Below, in pieces: positions 1 to 8,010 of a DNA stretch of 21,208 bases. The first letter of the stretch is position 1; each line of letters starts with the position of its first letter. The stretch is from contig WNEB01000006.1 of assembly GCA_009914575.1 (NCBI GenBank), positions 1 to 21,208 on the forward strand, given 5' to 3'. Origin of the DNA: Burkholderia gladioli (GTDB lineage: Bacteria; Pseudomonadota; Gammaproteobacteria; Burkholderiales; Burkholderiaceae). The position numbers and the translations under genes are program-made. The notes below the pieces were generated by a model. The model searched no databases, was not told the origin of the DNA, and saw only the letters and a list, made by a program, of their open reading frames with translations.

Positions 1-157
1 GGCGCGTCACATCGACTCGCAGGCGACCGAGGTCTCCGTTCGCGTCGGCGTCATCAACCGTATGGCGGACCTCGCTCGTCCGCAATCCGTTCGTATCGCC
101 TGAAATTATGCCCGTCGATGCTATTGCATCCTCACACTCAATTTATGCAACAACGCC
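1..157 (+). mobile_element. 3' end of a probable IS5-family (IS903-like) insertion sequence
   Basis: The left edge of the window holds the end of a transposase reading frame (stop at 101-103), followed about 40 bases later by TTTATGCAACAACGCC at 142-157. Read outward-in this is GGCGTTGTTGCATAAA, which resembles the terminal repeats of IS903-type IS5-family elements (GGCTTTGTTGAATAAAT). A short distance between transposase stop and terminal repeat is normal for that group. The other end lies outside the window, so target duplication cannot be tested. The family is recalled from motifs, not searched. Confidence 0.65.
2..103 (+). CDS. Transposase, C-terminal fragment (probable IS5 family), runs off the left edge
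   Basis: An open frame enters from the left edge and ends with TGA at 101-103, giving 33 residues. The tail has the pattern VINRMADLARPQSV, which matches the way IS903-type IS5 transposases end (an N-R-M, small hydrophobic, G/A-x-P-x-S pattern). The terminal repeat that follows supports this reading. The DDE catalytic residues would lie upstream and are not visible, so activity cannot be judged. Alternative: the tail of an unrelated host gene, less likely given the adjacent repeat and the abrupt end of moaA beyond it. Confidence 0.55.
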   Translation, partial: ARHIDSQATEVSVRVGVINRMADLARPQSVRIA

Positions 158-234
158 GCATCAAGGGTTCGCTGCGCCGGGCTTCGCCCGCCCTTGACCT
201 GGAAAATCCACCCACTCGAAATTCAAGAGAGGCA
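158..234. other. Unassigned segment between the IS end and the broken moaA
   Basis: These 77 bases match neither moaA, whose homology ends at about 235, nor the IS terminal repeat that ends at 157. They contain an inverted repeat TCAAGGG (161-167) / CCCTTGA (191-197) enclosing a tight hairpin CGGGC-TTC-GCCCG (178-190). They could be a remnant of a second insertion sequence into which the IS5-type element jumped, or host DNA joined to moaA by a deletion. I cannot decide from the sequence. Confidence 0.5.
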
Positions 235-903
235 TTCGATGAAACGCAGCACCACGCCGGTATGACGGAAGCGGCGCGCCATCGGCAGGATCTCGGCGCC
301 GTTGGTGCCGCGCTTGACCACCATGTTGACCTTGACCGGTTCCAGCCCGGCCGCCTGCGCGGCGAAAATGCCTTCCAGTACGTCGGCGCTCGCGAAATCG
401 GCGTCGTTCATGCGGCGGAACAGCGTGTCGTCGAGCGCACCGAGGCTGACCGTGACGCGTGACAGGCCGGCCTCGCGCAGGCTGCGTGCCTTGCGCGCGA
501 GCAGCGAGCTGTTGGTCGTCAGCGTCAGGTCGAGCGGGCGGCCGTCGACCGTTTCCATCCGTGCGAGCAGTTCGATCAGGAATTCGAGGTTCTTGCGCAG
601 CAGCGGCTCGCCGCCCGTGATGCGGATCTTCTCCACGCCGTGCGCCACGAACAGGCGCGCGGTGCGCTCCAGTTCCCCGAGCGAGAGCAGCGCGCTGTGC
701 GGCAGGAACGGGTAATCCTTGTCGAACACATCGCGCGGCATGCAGTAGACGCAGCGGAAGTTGCAGCGATCGGTGACCGAGATGCGCAAATCCCGCAGCG
801 GTCGCGCGAGCGTGTCGCGCAGCGTGCCGTTCGGCGCGAGCAGGGCGCCGGACAGATCCGGAATGCTGCTGGCGTCGATGAGCGGGATGATGCGTCGGGA
901 CAT
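223..903 (-). pseudogene. moaA: moaA, GTP 3',8-cyclase, C-terminally truncated
   Basis: MoaA is the radical-SAM enzyme that starts molybdenum cofactor synthesis from GTP. The N-terminal radical-SAM cluster motif CNFRCVYC is present (Cys47, Cys51, Cys54), as is the TGGEP SAM-binding motif at 96-100. Homology stops after RFIE at about residue 223, followed by three unrelated residues and a stop. The family is usually 330-370 residues; the missing part carries the second 4Fe-4S cluster and the C-terminal GG tail needed for GTP binding and catalysis, so this copy should be inactive. Two substitutions at normally conserved sites are also seen: TTNS instead of TTNG (Ser132) and VSLG instead of VSLD (Gly155). 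The gene lies downstream of rne on the same strand. Molybdenum-cofactor genes that might normally follow are not in the window. Confidence 0.85.
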
Positions 904-1020
904 GGCGGATGAATCGGGTGCGGATTCGGGAAACGGTCAGGCGTCTATTTTAGCGGCAATGCGCCGTTCGGGCCGGCGCACGCAAACCCGTAGAAAAAGA
1001 GCACAGTCCGATGCGGCAAG

Positions 1021-1066
1021 CCCCCCCCCAAAACCCGCCCTCCCGAGGGCGGGTTTTGGGGGGGGA
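1021..1066 (-). terminator. Long hairpin between rne and moaA
   Basis: AAAACCCGCCCTC (1030-1042) is the exact reverse complement of GAGGGCGGGTTTT (1045-1057). The pairing extends outward through a run of nine C at 1021-1029 and eight G at 1058-1065, giving about 20 base pairs with a tiny loop. It sits 13 bases after the rne stop. No clean U-tract follows in the rne direction, so it may act as a weak intrinsic terminator or as a 3'-end stabiliser. Confidence 0.6.
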
Positions 1067-1078
1067 ACCCGCTGCGGC

Positions 1079-4000
1079 TTATTGCTGGTCGTGGGTTTCG
1101 ATCTGCTGCATCGGCGTCGAATCGACCGGCGGCAGCGCCTTGCGTTCGCGCGGGACGCGAACCGGTGCGGCGACGCGCGACGCGGCTTCCTGCGCGGCAC
1201 GGAACTTGTCGGCATCCGTGTTGTTCACCCAGGTCAGGCCGGCGGCGTCCAGCGCGGCTTCGATGCCGGGCGCTGCTGCCGGTGCGGCGGCTGCGGTCGG
1301 TTGCGGCGTCTCGACGGCGGGCGCTTGCGGCGCGGTTTCGACGACAGGGGCCGGAGCCGGTTCAGCCACGGCGACCGGAGCGACTTCCACCAGTGCGACG
1401 GGCGCTGCGACCGGTTCGACGGCGACCGGTGCTTCGGCGACCGGTGCCGGCGCAGCTTCGACGACCGGTGCCACTTCTGCGGCCGGAGCCTCGACCGGAG
1501 CCGGTGCCGCGCTGGTCTCTGCGACCGGCGCTACCGCTTCCGCGGTCGGAGCCGGAGTCGGAGCCGGTTCAGCCTGCACGGGTTCGACGACCGGCGCGGC
1601 TTCCACCGGTGCCGGTTCGGCTTCGACGATCGGCGCCGGTGCGACGGCTTCCAGCGCGGCGGCAGGCGAAATTGCCGGTGCCGATGCTTCCGGCTCGGCG
1701 ACCGGTGCAACGGCGTCGACCGGAGCCGGTGCGGCTTCGGCGTGCGCTGCGACGGTTTCGGCTGCCACGGCGGCGGTTGCGGCGGTCACGGTTGCGACGG
1801 CGGCGGCCACCGGTGCATGTTCGGCATGACCGGCTTCGACCTGTTCCGTGCCTTCCGAACCGTCCGAACCTTCCACACCGCCCTTCGCGCCTGCTGCGCC
1901 TTCTTCGCGATCGCGACGGCCACCACGGCGGCCACGGCGGCGGCGGCGTTCTTCACCGTCGCGTGCGCCGGCTTCGGCGTCGGCGCCGAAGTCCGCACCC
2001 GTTGCATCTGCTGCTTGCGCCGCGTTCTCGTCCGCTTCGGCGTGGGCTTCGCCACGATTGACGGTTTCGAGCGTGGCGGCGTGCGGCACGGCCTTGCGGC
2101 GTTCACCGCGCTCGCCGCGTTCGCGCGGTTCACGGTTTTCGCGCGGCTCGCGGGCCTCGCGCGGTTCGCGGGCTTCCCGGCCTTCGCGCTCGCCGCGCCG
2201 TTGCTGCGGCTGACGGTCGCCGGTCACGGTCGGCTGGGCGTCGCGCGCACCGGCTTGCTTGTCGCGGCGGTTGCCGTTGCGGTTGCGATCGCCGCCGCGC
2301 TCACCGCGCTCGGATTTCTCGCCGCGTTCGCGGGCCGGACGGGCCGGTGCCGCTTCCTTGACCGGTTCCGGAGCCGGAGCGGGCGCCGCCGGCGCCGCGC
2401 CGAACAGGCTCTTGAGCCAGCCGAAGAAACCGCCGGCGACCGGTGCGGCCACCGCGACCGGAGCCGGGGCGGCAACCGGCGCCGGTGCGGCTTCGCGTTG
2501 CGGTGCTGCGCTCGGCGCCGGGCTGGCCGGCGTGATGCCCTTGACGGCCGCTTCCTGCTTCGGCTTCGCGTCGGCGGCGCGCTTGCTGTAACCGGTTTCC
2601 GATTCCAGTTCGCGAGCCGCTTCCTCGGCCATCTTCCAGGAGGCGCGCGGGTCGTCGAGGCGGGCGTCGTCGTGACGCAGGCGTTCGAGCTTGTAGTGCG
2701 GCGTATCGAGGTGCTTGTTCGGGATCAGCACGATGCCGACCTTGAAGCGCGACTCGATCTTGTTGATTTCCTGACGCTTTTCGTTCAGCAGGAAGGCCGT
2801 GACTTCGACGGGCACCTGGCAATGGATCGCCGCGGTGTTCTCCTTCATCGCCTCTTCCTGGATGATCCGCAGCACTTGCAGCGCCGAGGATTCCGTATCG
2901 CGGATGTGGCCGGTGCCGTTGCAGCGCGGGCAGGTCACGTGGCTGCCTTCCGACAGCGCCGGACGCAGGCGCTGGCGTGACAGCTCCATCAGGCCGAAGC
3001 GCGAGATCTTGCCCATCTGGACGCGTGCGCGGTCGTGCTTGAGCGCGTCTTTCAGGCGTTGCTCGACTTCGCGCTGGCTCTTGGCCGATTCCATGTCGAT
3101 GAAATCGATCACGATCAGGCCGCCGAGGTCGCGCAGGCGCAGCTGGCGGGCCACTTCGTCGGCCGCTTCGAGGTTGGTGCGGGTGGCCGTTTCCTCGATG
3201 TCGGCGCCCTTGGTGGCGCGGGCCGAGTTCACGTCGATCGCCACCAGCGCTTCGGTGTGGTCGATCACGATCGCGCCGCCCGAGGGCAGCGGCACCGTGG
3301 GCGAATACGCCGTTTCGATCTGGTGTTCGATCTGGAAGCGGGAGAACAGGGGAACGTCGTCGTGGTAACGCTTCACCTTGCCGACGTTGTCGGGCATCAC
3401 GATATCCATGAAGGCGCGTGCCTGGTCATGGATCTCGGTGGTGTCGATCAGGATTTCGCCGATGTCGGGCTGGAAATAGTCCCGGATCGCGCGAATCACG
3501 AGGCTCGACTCGAGATAGATCAGCATCGGCTGGCCGTTGTGGCCGCTCTTCGACGCTGCCTCGATGGCGTGCCAGAGCTGCAGCAGGTAGTTCAGGTCCC
3601 ATTGCAGTTCTTCGGCGCTGCGACCGATGCCCGCGGTGCGGGCGATCATGCTCATCCCCTCGGGGATTTCGAGCTGCGCCATGGTTTCGCGCAGTTCCTG
3701 ACGCTCGTCGCCCTCGATGCGGCGCGACACGCCGCCGCCGCGCGGGTTGTTCGGCATCAGCACGAGATAACGACCGGCCAGCGAGATGAAGGTGGTCAGG
3801 GCCGTGCCCTTGTTGCCGCGTTCTTCCTTCTCGACCTGAACGATCAGTTCCTGGCCTTCGCGCAGGGCGTCCTGGATGCGCGCGGAGCGCATGTCGACGC
3901 CGTCGCGGAAGTACTGGCGCGCAACTTCCTTGAACGGCAGGAAGCCGTGGCGGTCTTCGCCGTAATTGACGAAGCACGCTTCGAGCGAAGGCTCGATGCG

Positions 4001-4141
4001 CGTGATCACGCCCTTGTAGATATTGCCTTTGCGCTGTTCGCGACCGGCGGTTTCGATGTCGATGTCGATGAGCTTCTGCCCATCGACGATGGCGACGCGC
4101 AGTTCTTCCTGCTGCGTCGCATTGAACAGCATGCGTTTCAT
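1079..4141 (-). CDS. rne: Ribonuclease E, endoribonuclease and degradosome scaffold
   Basis: RNase E cleaves single-stranded AU-rich RNA and drives mRNA decay plus rRNA and tRNA processing. The 1020-residue protein aligns without gaps to Escherichia coli numbering at key sites: catalytic Asp303 (AIDVNSA) and Asp346 (VIDFIDM), and the Zn-link cysteines Cys404 and Cys407 (CPRCNGTGH). An S1 RNA-binding domain covers roughly 36-120. After about residue 520 the protein becomes disordered. A short amphipathic stretch [11 protein letters not shown] near 570 may be a membrane or partner anchor. An Arg/Glu-rich segment with REPRE-type repeats (about 640-690) is probably RNA-binding, and a very long Ala/Pro/Val/Glu tail (about 770-970) follows. 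The end contains [15 protein letters not shown], which looks like a conserved partner motif. The start ATG has CTGGAG seven bases upstream. It is divergent from rluC. Confidence 0.97.
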   Translation of the reverse strand: MKRMLFNATQQEELRVAIVDGQKLIDIDIETAGREQRKGNIYKGVITRIEPSLEACFVNYGEDRHGFLPFKEVARQYFRDGVDMRSARIQDALREGQELIVQVEKEERGNKGTALTTFISLAGRYLVLMPNNPRGGGVSRRIEGDERQELRETMAQLEIPEGMSMIARTAGIGRSAEELQWDLNYLLQLWHAIEAASKSGHNGQPMLIYLESSLVIRAIRDYFQPDIGEILIDTTEIHDQARAFMDIVMPDNVGKVKRYHDDVPLFSRFQIEHQIETAYSPTVPLPSGGAIVIDHTEALVAIDVNSARATKGADIEETATRTNLEAADEVARQLRLRDLGGLIVIDFIDMESAKSQREVEQRLKDALKHDRARVQMGKISRFGLMELSRQRLRPALSEGSHVTCPRCNGTGHIRDTESSALQVLRIIQEEAMKENTAAIHCQVPVEVTAFLLNEKRQEINKIESRFKVGIVLIPNKHLDTPHYKLERLRHDDARLDDPRASWKMAEEAARELESETGYSKRAADAKPKQEAAVKGITPASPAPSAAPQREAAPAPVAAPAPVAVAAPVAGGFFGWLKSLFGAAPAAPAPAPEPVKEAAPARPARERGEKSERGERGGDRNRNGNRRDKQAGARDAQPTVTGDRQPQQRRGEREGREAREPREAREPRENREPRERGERGERRKAVPHAATLETVNRGEAHAEADENAAQAADATGADFGADAEAGARDGEERRRRRGRRGGRRDREEGAAGAKGGVEGSDGSEGTEQVEAGHAEHAPVAAAVATVTAATAAVAAETVAAHAEAAPAPVDAVAPVAEPEASAPAISPAAALEAVAPAPIVEAEPAPVEAAPVVEPVQAEPAPTPAPTAEAVAPVAETSAAPAPVEAPAAEVAPVVEAAPAPVAEAPVAVEPVAAPVALVEVAPVAVAEPAPAPVVETAPQAPAVETPQPTAAAAPAAAPGIEAALDAAGLTWVNNTDADKFRAAQEAASRVAAPVRVPRERKALPPVDSTPMQQIETHDQQ
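1260..2200 (-). repeat. Imperfect low-complexity repeats in the rne C-terminal coding region
   Basis: On the plus strand, short degenerate units such as GACCGGTGC and CCGGAGCCGG recur many times between about 1260 and 1750, encoding APV/EPAPV-like runs. Between about 2100 and 2190, units around CGCGCGGTTCG encode REPRE/REARE-like runs. These are coding repeats in a disordered region. The long open frames on the opposite strand here are a by-product of this composition. Confidence 0.6.
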
Positions 4142-4862
4142 TGAACGACTCCAGGCGGCGCTGCTGGCGGCGCGTTTCGCTTGTCAGGCGGAACGCGGGC
4201 GATAACAGGCCGCGCCTTGTTGTGTTGTCACAAGCACGCTGGAGCGGGAACGATGGCGGGAGAATTGCCTGATCAGGCGCGGGCCGATACGACCGGTCGG
4301 GAGCCAGGGGCACCTGCGAATGCGGCTTCAAAGCACGGATGTTCACTCCGCGCGCCATGCGGCGCGCTAAGCCTGTAACCGGGCAATGCCATGCAGCACG
4401 CGGCGCAAGTTGCGCGCGACGCTGCTGGGCGGCATGTGCTGCGGCCTGACCGCAGCGGGGAGTATCGAATCCAGCCCGACTTTCCCGCCTGGGGTGTTCT
4501 ACCCTGGTTTGACGTCGCCGGCTTCGCACGCTTCGCGAAACCTGGGGCGGCGCACGCCGTCATAATCGCAACCGGCAGGGCGACCGGCCTGAATCGTGCC
4601 GGCCTGCCGCTGCCAATTAAATTCTTTTTGTCCAACATTCCGTTACCGCGGCACGCTTCCGACCGAATCCGCCTGTCGGCGCGATCCTTGCCGGGATGAA
4701 GTGCCGTGCGTGCAACTTTTGCTGCTTCTCTTTTATGCAGGGGCGAGCAGCAGACCCCTGGCGCAAGTAAAATAGCGGTTTGCGCTTGCGCCCTTCGCAA
4801 TCCGCCCGAAACCGGTCGATCCGCCCGCCCGCAGCGGAAAGCTCGGCAAAATTATATTCAGT
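4142..4862. promoter_or_regulatory. Divergent 721-bp spacer between rne and rluC
   Basis: No credible gene is seen; open frames here lack family features and overlap on both strands. The spacer must contain the rne promoter and leader and any rluC promoter. In Escherichia coli the long rne leader mediates RNase E autoregulation, and the space on the rne side would allow a similar leader, but that is inference. AT-rich patches lie at 4616-4632, 4765-4774 (TAAAAT at 4768-4773) and 4849-4860 (TATATT at 4853-4858). A weak inverted repeat CAGGGG/CCCCTG is at 4738-4743/4755-4760. I could not pair any -10 with a convincing -35. Confidence 0.5.
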
Positions 4863-5882
4863 ATGAATGAGTTAGGCAAAATATCCCAGAAATCGGTCGC
4901 AAGCGGTCAGGTTTCCTTGGTTGAGGTCGGCGAAGATTCGGCCGGTCAACGCATCGACAACTTCCTGTTGCGCGTCTGCAAGGGCGTGCCAAAAAGTCAC
5001 ATCTATCGCATCCTGCGCAGCGGCGAAGTCCGTGTCAACAAGGGCCGGATCGATGCGCAGTGCCGTCTCGCCCTTGGCGATGTCGTGCGGATCCCGCCGA
5101 TCCGGATCCCGCCGATCCGGATCGCGGCCCCGGATGCCGCGCAGGAATCCGCGCCGGTGCCGACCGCCGAATTCGACATCCTGTTCGAGGACGACGCGAT
5201 GGTCGTCATCAACAAGCCGACCGGAGTCGCGGTGCACGGCGGCAGCGGGGTGTCGTTCGGCGTGATCGAGCAGATGCGCGCGGCGCGGCCCACGGCCAAG
5301 TTCCTCGAACTGGTGCACCGGCTCGACCGCGAAACCTCGGGCATCCTGATGCTGGCCAAGAAGCGCTCGGCGCTGGTCGGGCTGCACGATCAGATCCGCG
5401 ACAATCGCATGGACAAGCGCTACTACGCCTGCGGCCACGGCGAGTGGGCGCCCGACTGGGGGGGCCGCCGCGCCGTCAAGGCGCCGCTGTTCAAGTATTC
5501 GACGCCCGAGGGCGAGCGCCGCGTGCGCGTGCAGGACGACGGCGCGCCGTCGCACACCGTGTTCAATCTGATCGACAGCTGGCCCGGCTACGCGTTTCTC
5601 GAAGCCGAGCTGAAAACGGGTCGGACCCACCAGATCCGCGTACACTTGGCCCACCTCGGGCTGCCGATCGCCGGCGACGCGAAATACGGCGATTTCGCCC
5701 TGAACAAGGCGCTGGCGCGCGCGAACGCGCGCCCTTCGCTGAAACGGATGTTCCTGCACGCCTATCGCCTGAAGCTCGCGCATCCGCTGACCGGCGACAC
5801 GCTGCAGTTCGACGCGCCGCTCCCCGACGAATGCCGGCGCTTCCTCGACCAACTCAACGCACTGCGCGCTTCCGGCGCCTGA
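4863..5882 (+). CDS. rluC: 23S rRNA pseudouridine synthase, RluC-like
   Basis: This enzyme isomerises uridines in 23S rRNA (positions 955, 2504 and 2580 for Escherichia coli RluC). The 339-residue protein has an N-terminal S4 RNA-binding domain (about 22-85) with the typical IDNFLLRVCKGVPKSH-type start, then the RluA-family catalytic domain. The catalytic aspartate is Asp155 in HRLDRETSG. The later motifs KTGRTHQIRVHL and PIAGDAKYG are intact. Just after the S4 domain, residues around 77-87 read RIPPIRIPPIR, produced by an exact 15-bp tandem duplication at 5088-5117. The ATG at 4863 has no clear Shine-Dalgarno in the preceding 12 bases, only AT-rich sequence, but the reading frame from that codon matches family starts. 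The next gene begins five bases after the stop. Confidence 0.93.
   Translation: MNELGKISQKSVASGQVSLVEVGEDSAGQRIDNFLLRVCKGVPKSHIYRILRSGEVRVNKGRIDAQCRLALGDVVRIPPIRIPPIRIAAPDAAQESAPVPTAEFDILFEDDAMVVINKPTGVAVHGGSGVSFGVIEQMRAARPTAKFLELVHRLDRETSGILMLAKKRSALVGLHDQIRDNRMDKRYYACGHGEWAPDWGGRRAVKAPLFKYSTPEGERRVRVQDDGAPSHTVFNLIDSWPGYAFLEAELKTGRTHQIRVHLAHLGLPIAGDAKYGDFALNKALARANARPSLKRMFLHAYRLKLAHPLTGDTLQFDAPLPDECRRFLDQLNALRASGA
5088..5123 (+). repeat. 15-bp tandem duplication inside rluC
   Basis: CGGATCCCGCCGATC at 5088-5102 is repeated exactly at 5103-5117, and a third partial copy CGGATC follows at 5118-5123. The frame is kept, doubling a five-residue IPPIR unit in the linker between the S4 and catalytic domains. 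This is typical of replication slippage. Confidence 0.95.
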
Positions 5883-5887
5883 ACCGT

Positions 5888-6547
5888 ATGTCCCGACAGC
5901 AATTTGACCTGATCGTCTTCGACTGGGACGGCACGCTGATGGATTCGACGGCGCACATCGCGCTGAGCATCCAGGCGGCCTGCCGCGATCTCGGCCTGCC
6001 GGCGCCGTCCGACGACGCCGCGCGCTACGTGATCGGCCTCGGCCTGCGCGACGCGCTCGCGATCGCCGCGCCCACGCTCGACCCGTCCCATTACGCGAAG
6101 CTCGCCGAGCGGTACCGTTTCCACTATCTGGTGAAGGATCAGCGCATCGAGCTGTTCGCGGGCGTTCGCGAGATGCTCGAAGAACTGCGCGATACCGGCT
6201 ACCTGCTGGCCGTCGCCACCGGCAAGGGGCGCGTGGGCCTGAACCGCGCGCTCGACGAAACCAAGCTCACGCGCTTTTTCGACGGCACGCGCTGCGCCGA
6301 CGAAACCTTCTCCAAGCCGAATCCGGCCATGCTGCACGAGCTGAGCCGCGAACTGGGGCAGGATCTGGCGCGCACCGTCATGATCGGCGACACCACCCAC
6401 GACCTGCAGATGGCGGCCAGCGCCGGCGCGGCCGGGATCGGCGTGTCCTACGGCGCGCATCCGACCGAATCGCTGGCAGCGCTGTCGCCGCGCTTTCTCG
6501 CCGACGATGTCGGCGCGCTCGCCGGCTGGCTGCGCGAGCACGCATGA
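5888..6547 (+). CDS. HAD-superfamily phosphatase (Gph/subfamily IA-like)
   Basis: A 219-residue haloacid dehalogenase-like hydrolase. Motif I is FDWDGTLMDS with nucleophile Asp12 and general acid Asp14. Motif II is the Thr in LAVATGKGR. The motif III lysine is in SKPNPAML, and motif IV is MIGDTTHDLQMA with the Mg-binding acidic residues. The helical cap lies between motifs I and II, as in phosphoglycolate-phosphatase-like enzymes. The substrate cannot be read from sequence, and similar genes are annotated only as HAD hydrolases. It starts five bases after the rluC stop and its TGA overlaps the next ATG (ATGA), so translation of the three genes is probably coupled. Confidence 0.9.
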   Translation: MSRQQFDLIVFDWDGTLMDSTAHIALSIQAACRDLGLPAPSDDAARYVIGLGLRDALAIAAPTLDPSHYAKLAERYRFHYLVKDQRIELFAGVREMLEELRDTGYLLAVATGKGRVGLNRALDETKLTRFFDGTRCADETFSKPNPAMLHELSRELGQDLARTVMIGDTTHDLQMAASAGAAGIGVSYGAHPTESLAALSPRFLADDVGALAGWLREHA

Positions 6548-6924
6548 GCGACGCCGTATTCGTATGCGCGTCGGAGGCGCTCGTCGATGGCGGCGCGGGC
6601 ATCCGGATGCCCGCCACGCTGCGCGGCGAGGCGGTCGTGGTGTTCTTCGTGCGCTACGACGGCCGCGCCTACGGCTACCTGAACCGTTGCGCGCACGTGC
6701 CGATGGAGCTGGACTGGAACGAGGGCCAGTTCTTCGAATCGTCCGGCCTCTATCTGATGTGCGCCGCCCACGGCGCGATCTACACGCCCGACACCGGCAA
6801 GTGCGTCGGCGGCCCGTGCCGCGGCGAGCGCCTGCGCGCCGTCGAGGTGGACGAGCGCGATGCGCCCGAAGGCCGCGCCGTCTACTGGCTGCCCGACGCC
6901 GAACTGCTGCCGCAGGCTTCCTGA
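6544..6924 (+). CDS. Small Rieske [2Fe-2S] ferredoxin-like protein
   Basis: A 126-residue protein that is essentially a single Rieske domain. The cluster ligands are visible as CAH (Cys-x-His) in NRCAHVPMELDW and CAAH (Cys-x2-His) in LMCAAHGAIYTP. The later GGPCRGERLRAVEV is the usual proline-loop end of such domains. No membrane segment or signal peptide is present, so it is probably a soluble electron carrier or the ferredoxin component of an unidentified oxygenase-type system. No oxygenase subunit is nearby. Its ATG overlaps the stop of the HAD gene by four bases. Its conserved position before sppA does not reveal a partner. Confidence 0.88.
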   Translation: MSDAVFVCASEALVDGGAGIRMPATLRGEAVVVFFVRYDGRAYGYLNRCAHVPMELDWNEGQFFESSGLYLMCAAHGAIYTPDTGKCVGGPCRGERLRAVEVDERDAPEGRAVYWLPDAELLPQAS

Positions 6925-6954
6925 CCCATTTCCCGACCTTCACTGGCTTCCCGC

Positions 6955-7959
6955 ATGACCGACCAAACGACTCCTCCCGATGCACCCGGCGCCGAGCGTG
7001 ACGCCGGCCGCCAGCCGCCGCACGAGCCTACCTGGGAGCGCACCGCGCTCGAACGGATCGCGATGGCCGCGATCGTCGAGCAGCGCACCGCGCGCCGCTG
7101 GCGGATCGGCTTCCGTTTTCTGTGGCTCGTGGTGGCGATCGGGCTCGTGTGCGCGATCTTCGATTTTTCCAGCGACGGCAAGCTGTCGAGCAGCCGCCAC
7201 ACGGCGCTCGTGACGATCGACGGCGAAATCGCGGCCGGCACCAATGCGAACGCGGACGACATCAATTCGGCGCTCGACGACGCCTTCTCCGATTCGGGCA
7301 CGGTCGGCGTCGTGCTGCGCATCAACAGCCCGGGCGGCAGCCCGGTGCAGGCCGGCATCGTCTACGACGAGATCCGCCGGCTGCGCCAGAAATACCCGGC
7401 CAAGCCGCTCTACGTGGTGGTCAGCGACATGTGCGCGTCGGGCGGCTACTACATCGCTGCGGCGGCCGATCGCATCTACGTCAATCAGGCCAGCATCGTC
7501 GGCTCGATCGGCGTGCTGATGGACGGCTTCGGTTTCACGGGGTTGATGGACAAGCTCGGCGTGCAGCGCCGCCTGCACACCTCGGGCGAGAACAAGGGCT
7601 TTTTCGATCCGTTCTCGCCGGAAACGCCGAATATGGACGCGCACGCCCAGGAGATGCTCGACGAAATCCACGCGCAGTTCATCAAGGCCGTGAAGGATGG
7701 CCGCGGCAAGCGTCTGCACGACTCGCCGGATCTGTTCTCGGGGCTGTTCTGGACCGGCGCGAAGAGCGTCGAACTGGGCCTGGCCGACGGCTTCGGCACC
7801 ACCGACACCGTCGCGCGCGACGTGCTGAAGGCGCCCGACATTGTCGATTACACGGTCAAGGAAAGCCTCGGCAACCGCGTGGCGCGCAAGTTCGGCGCGG
7901 CGATCGGGGGCGGGGCGGTGAAATCGGCGCTGTCGGCGGGCGGCATCACGCTGCGATGA
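6955..7959 (+). CDS. sppA: Signal peptide peptidase SppA-type membrane serine protease (S49)
   Basis: A 334-residue membrane-anchored protease expected to degrade cleaved signal peptides. A polar N-terminus of about 50 residues precedes one transmembrane helix (about 52-69, FLWLVVAIGLVCAIF); the catalytic domain would be periplasmic. The Ser/Lys dyad of the S49 family is visible: Ser162 in MCASGGYYIA and Lys214 in GENKGFFDPFSP, 52 residues apart, the same spacing as Bacillus subtilis SppA (Ser147/Lys199). LRINSPGGSP, the oxyanion-region motif, is also present. The length fits the short single-domain SppA/SohB class rather than the 67-kDa double-domain enterobacterial SppA. It follows the Rieske gene by 30 bases and is last in this plus-strand run. 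Confidence 0.92.
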   Translation: MTDQTTPPDAPGAERDAGRQPPHEPTWERTALERIAMAAIVEQRTARRWRIGFRFLWLVVAIGLVCAIFDFSSDGKLSSSRHTALVTIDGEIAAGTNANADDINSALDDAFSDSGTVGVVLRINSPGGSPVQAGIVYDEIRRLRQKYPAKPLYVVVSDMCASGGYYIAAAADRIYVNQASIVGSIGVLMDGFGFTGLMDKLGVQRRLHTSGENKGFFDPFSPETPNMDAHAQEMLDEIHAQFIKAVKDGRGKRLHDSPDLFSGLFWTGAKSVELGLADGFGTTDTVARDVLKAPDIVDYTVKESLGNRVARKFGAAIGGGAVKSALSAGGITLR

Positions 7960-7978
7960 TCGTTCGGAAGAAAGGTGG

Positions 7979-8001
7979 CCGGGCGGCGGCAGCGCGCCCG
8001 G
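7979..8001. terminator. GC-rich hairpin between convergent genes
   Basis: CCGGGCG (7979-7985) pairs with CGCCCGG (7995-8001) across a nine-base loop, in the 51-bp gap between the ends of two convergent genes. There is no T-run on either side, so it is at best a weak bidirectional terminator. Confidence 0.35.
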
Positions 8002-8010
8002 TCGTCGGCG

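Noticed and set aside
761..2980. 739-codon open frame antisense to rne
   Set aside because: It mirrors the repetitive high-GC rne tail; its product is an Arg/Gly/Cys/Asp-rich string with no domain, and rne on the other strand is certain.
4273..4800. 175-codon open frame in the rne-rluC spacer
   Set aside because: No recognisable motif, competes with other frames on both strands, and the region is better explained as leader and promoter sequence.
5060..5887. Long N-terminal extension of the HAD phosphatase frame into rluC
   Set aside because: The family start is MSRQQFDLIVFDWDGT at 5888; the upstream part is the shifted frame of rluC.
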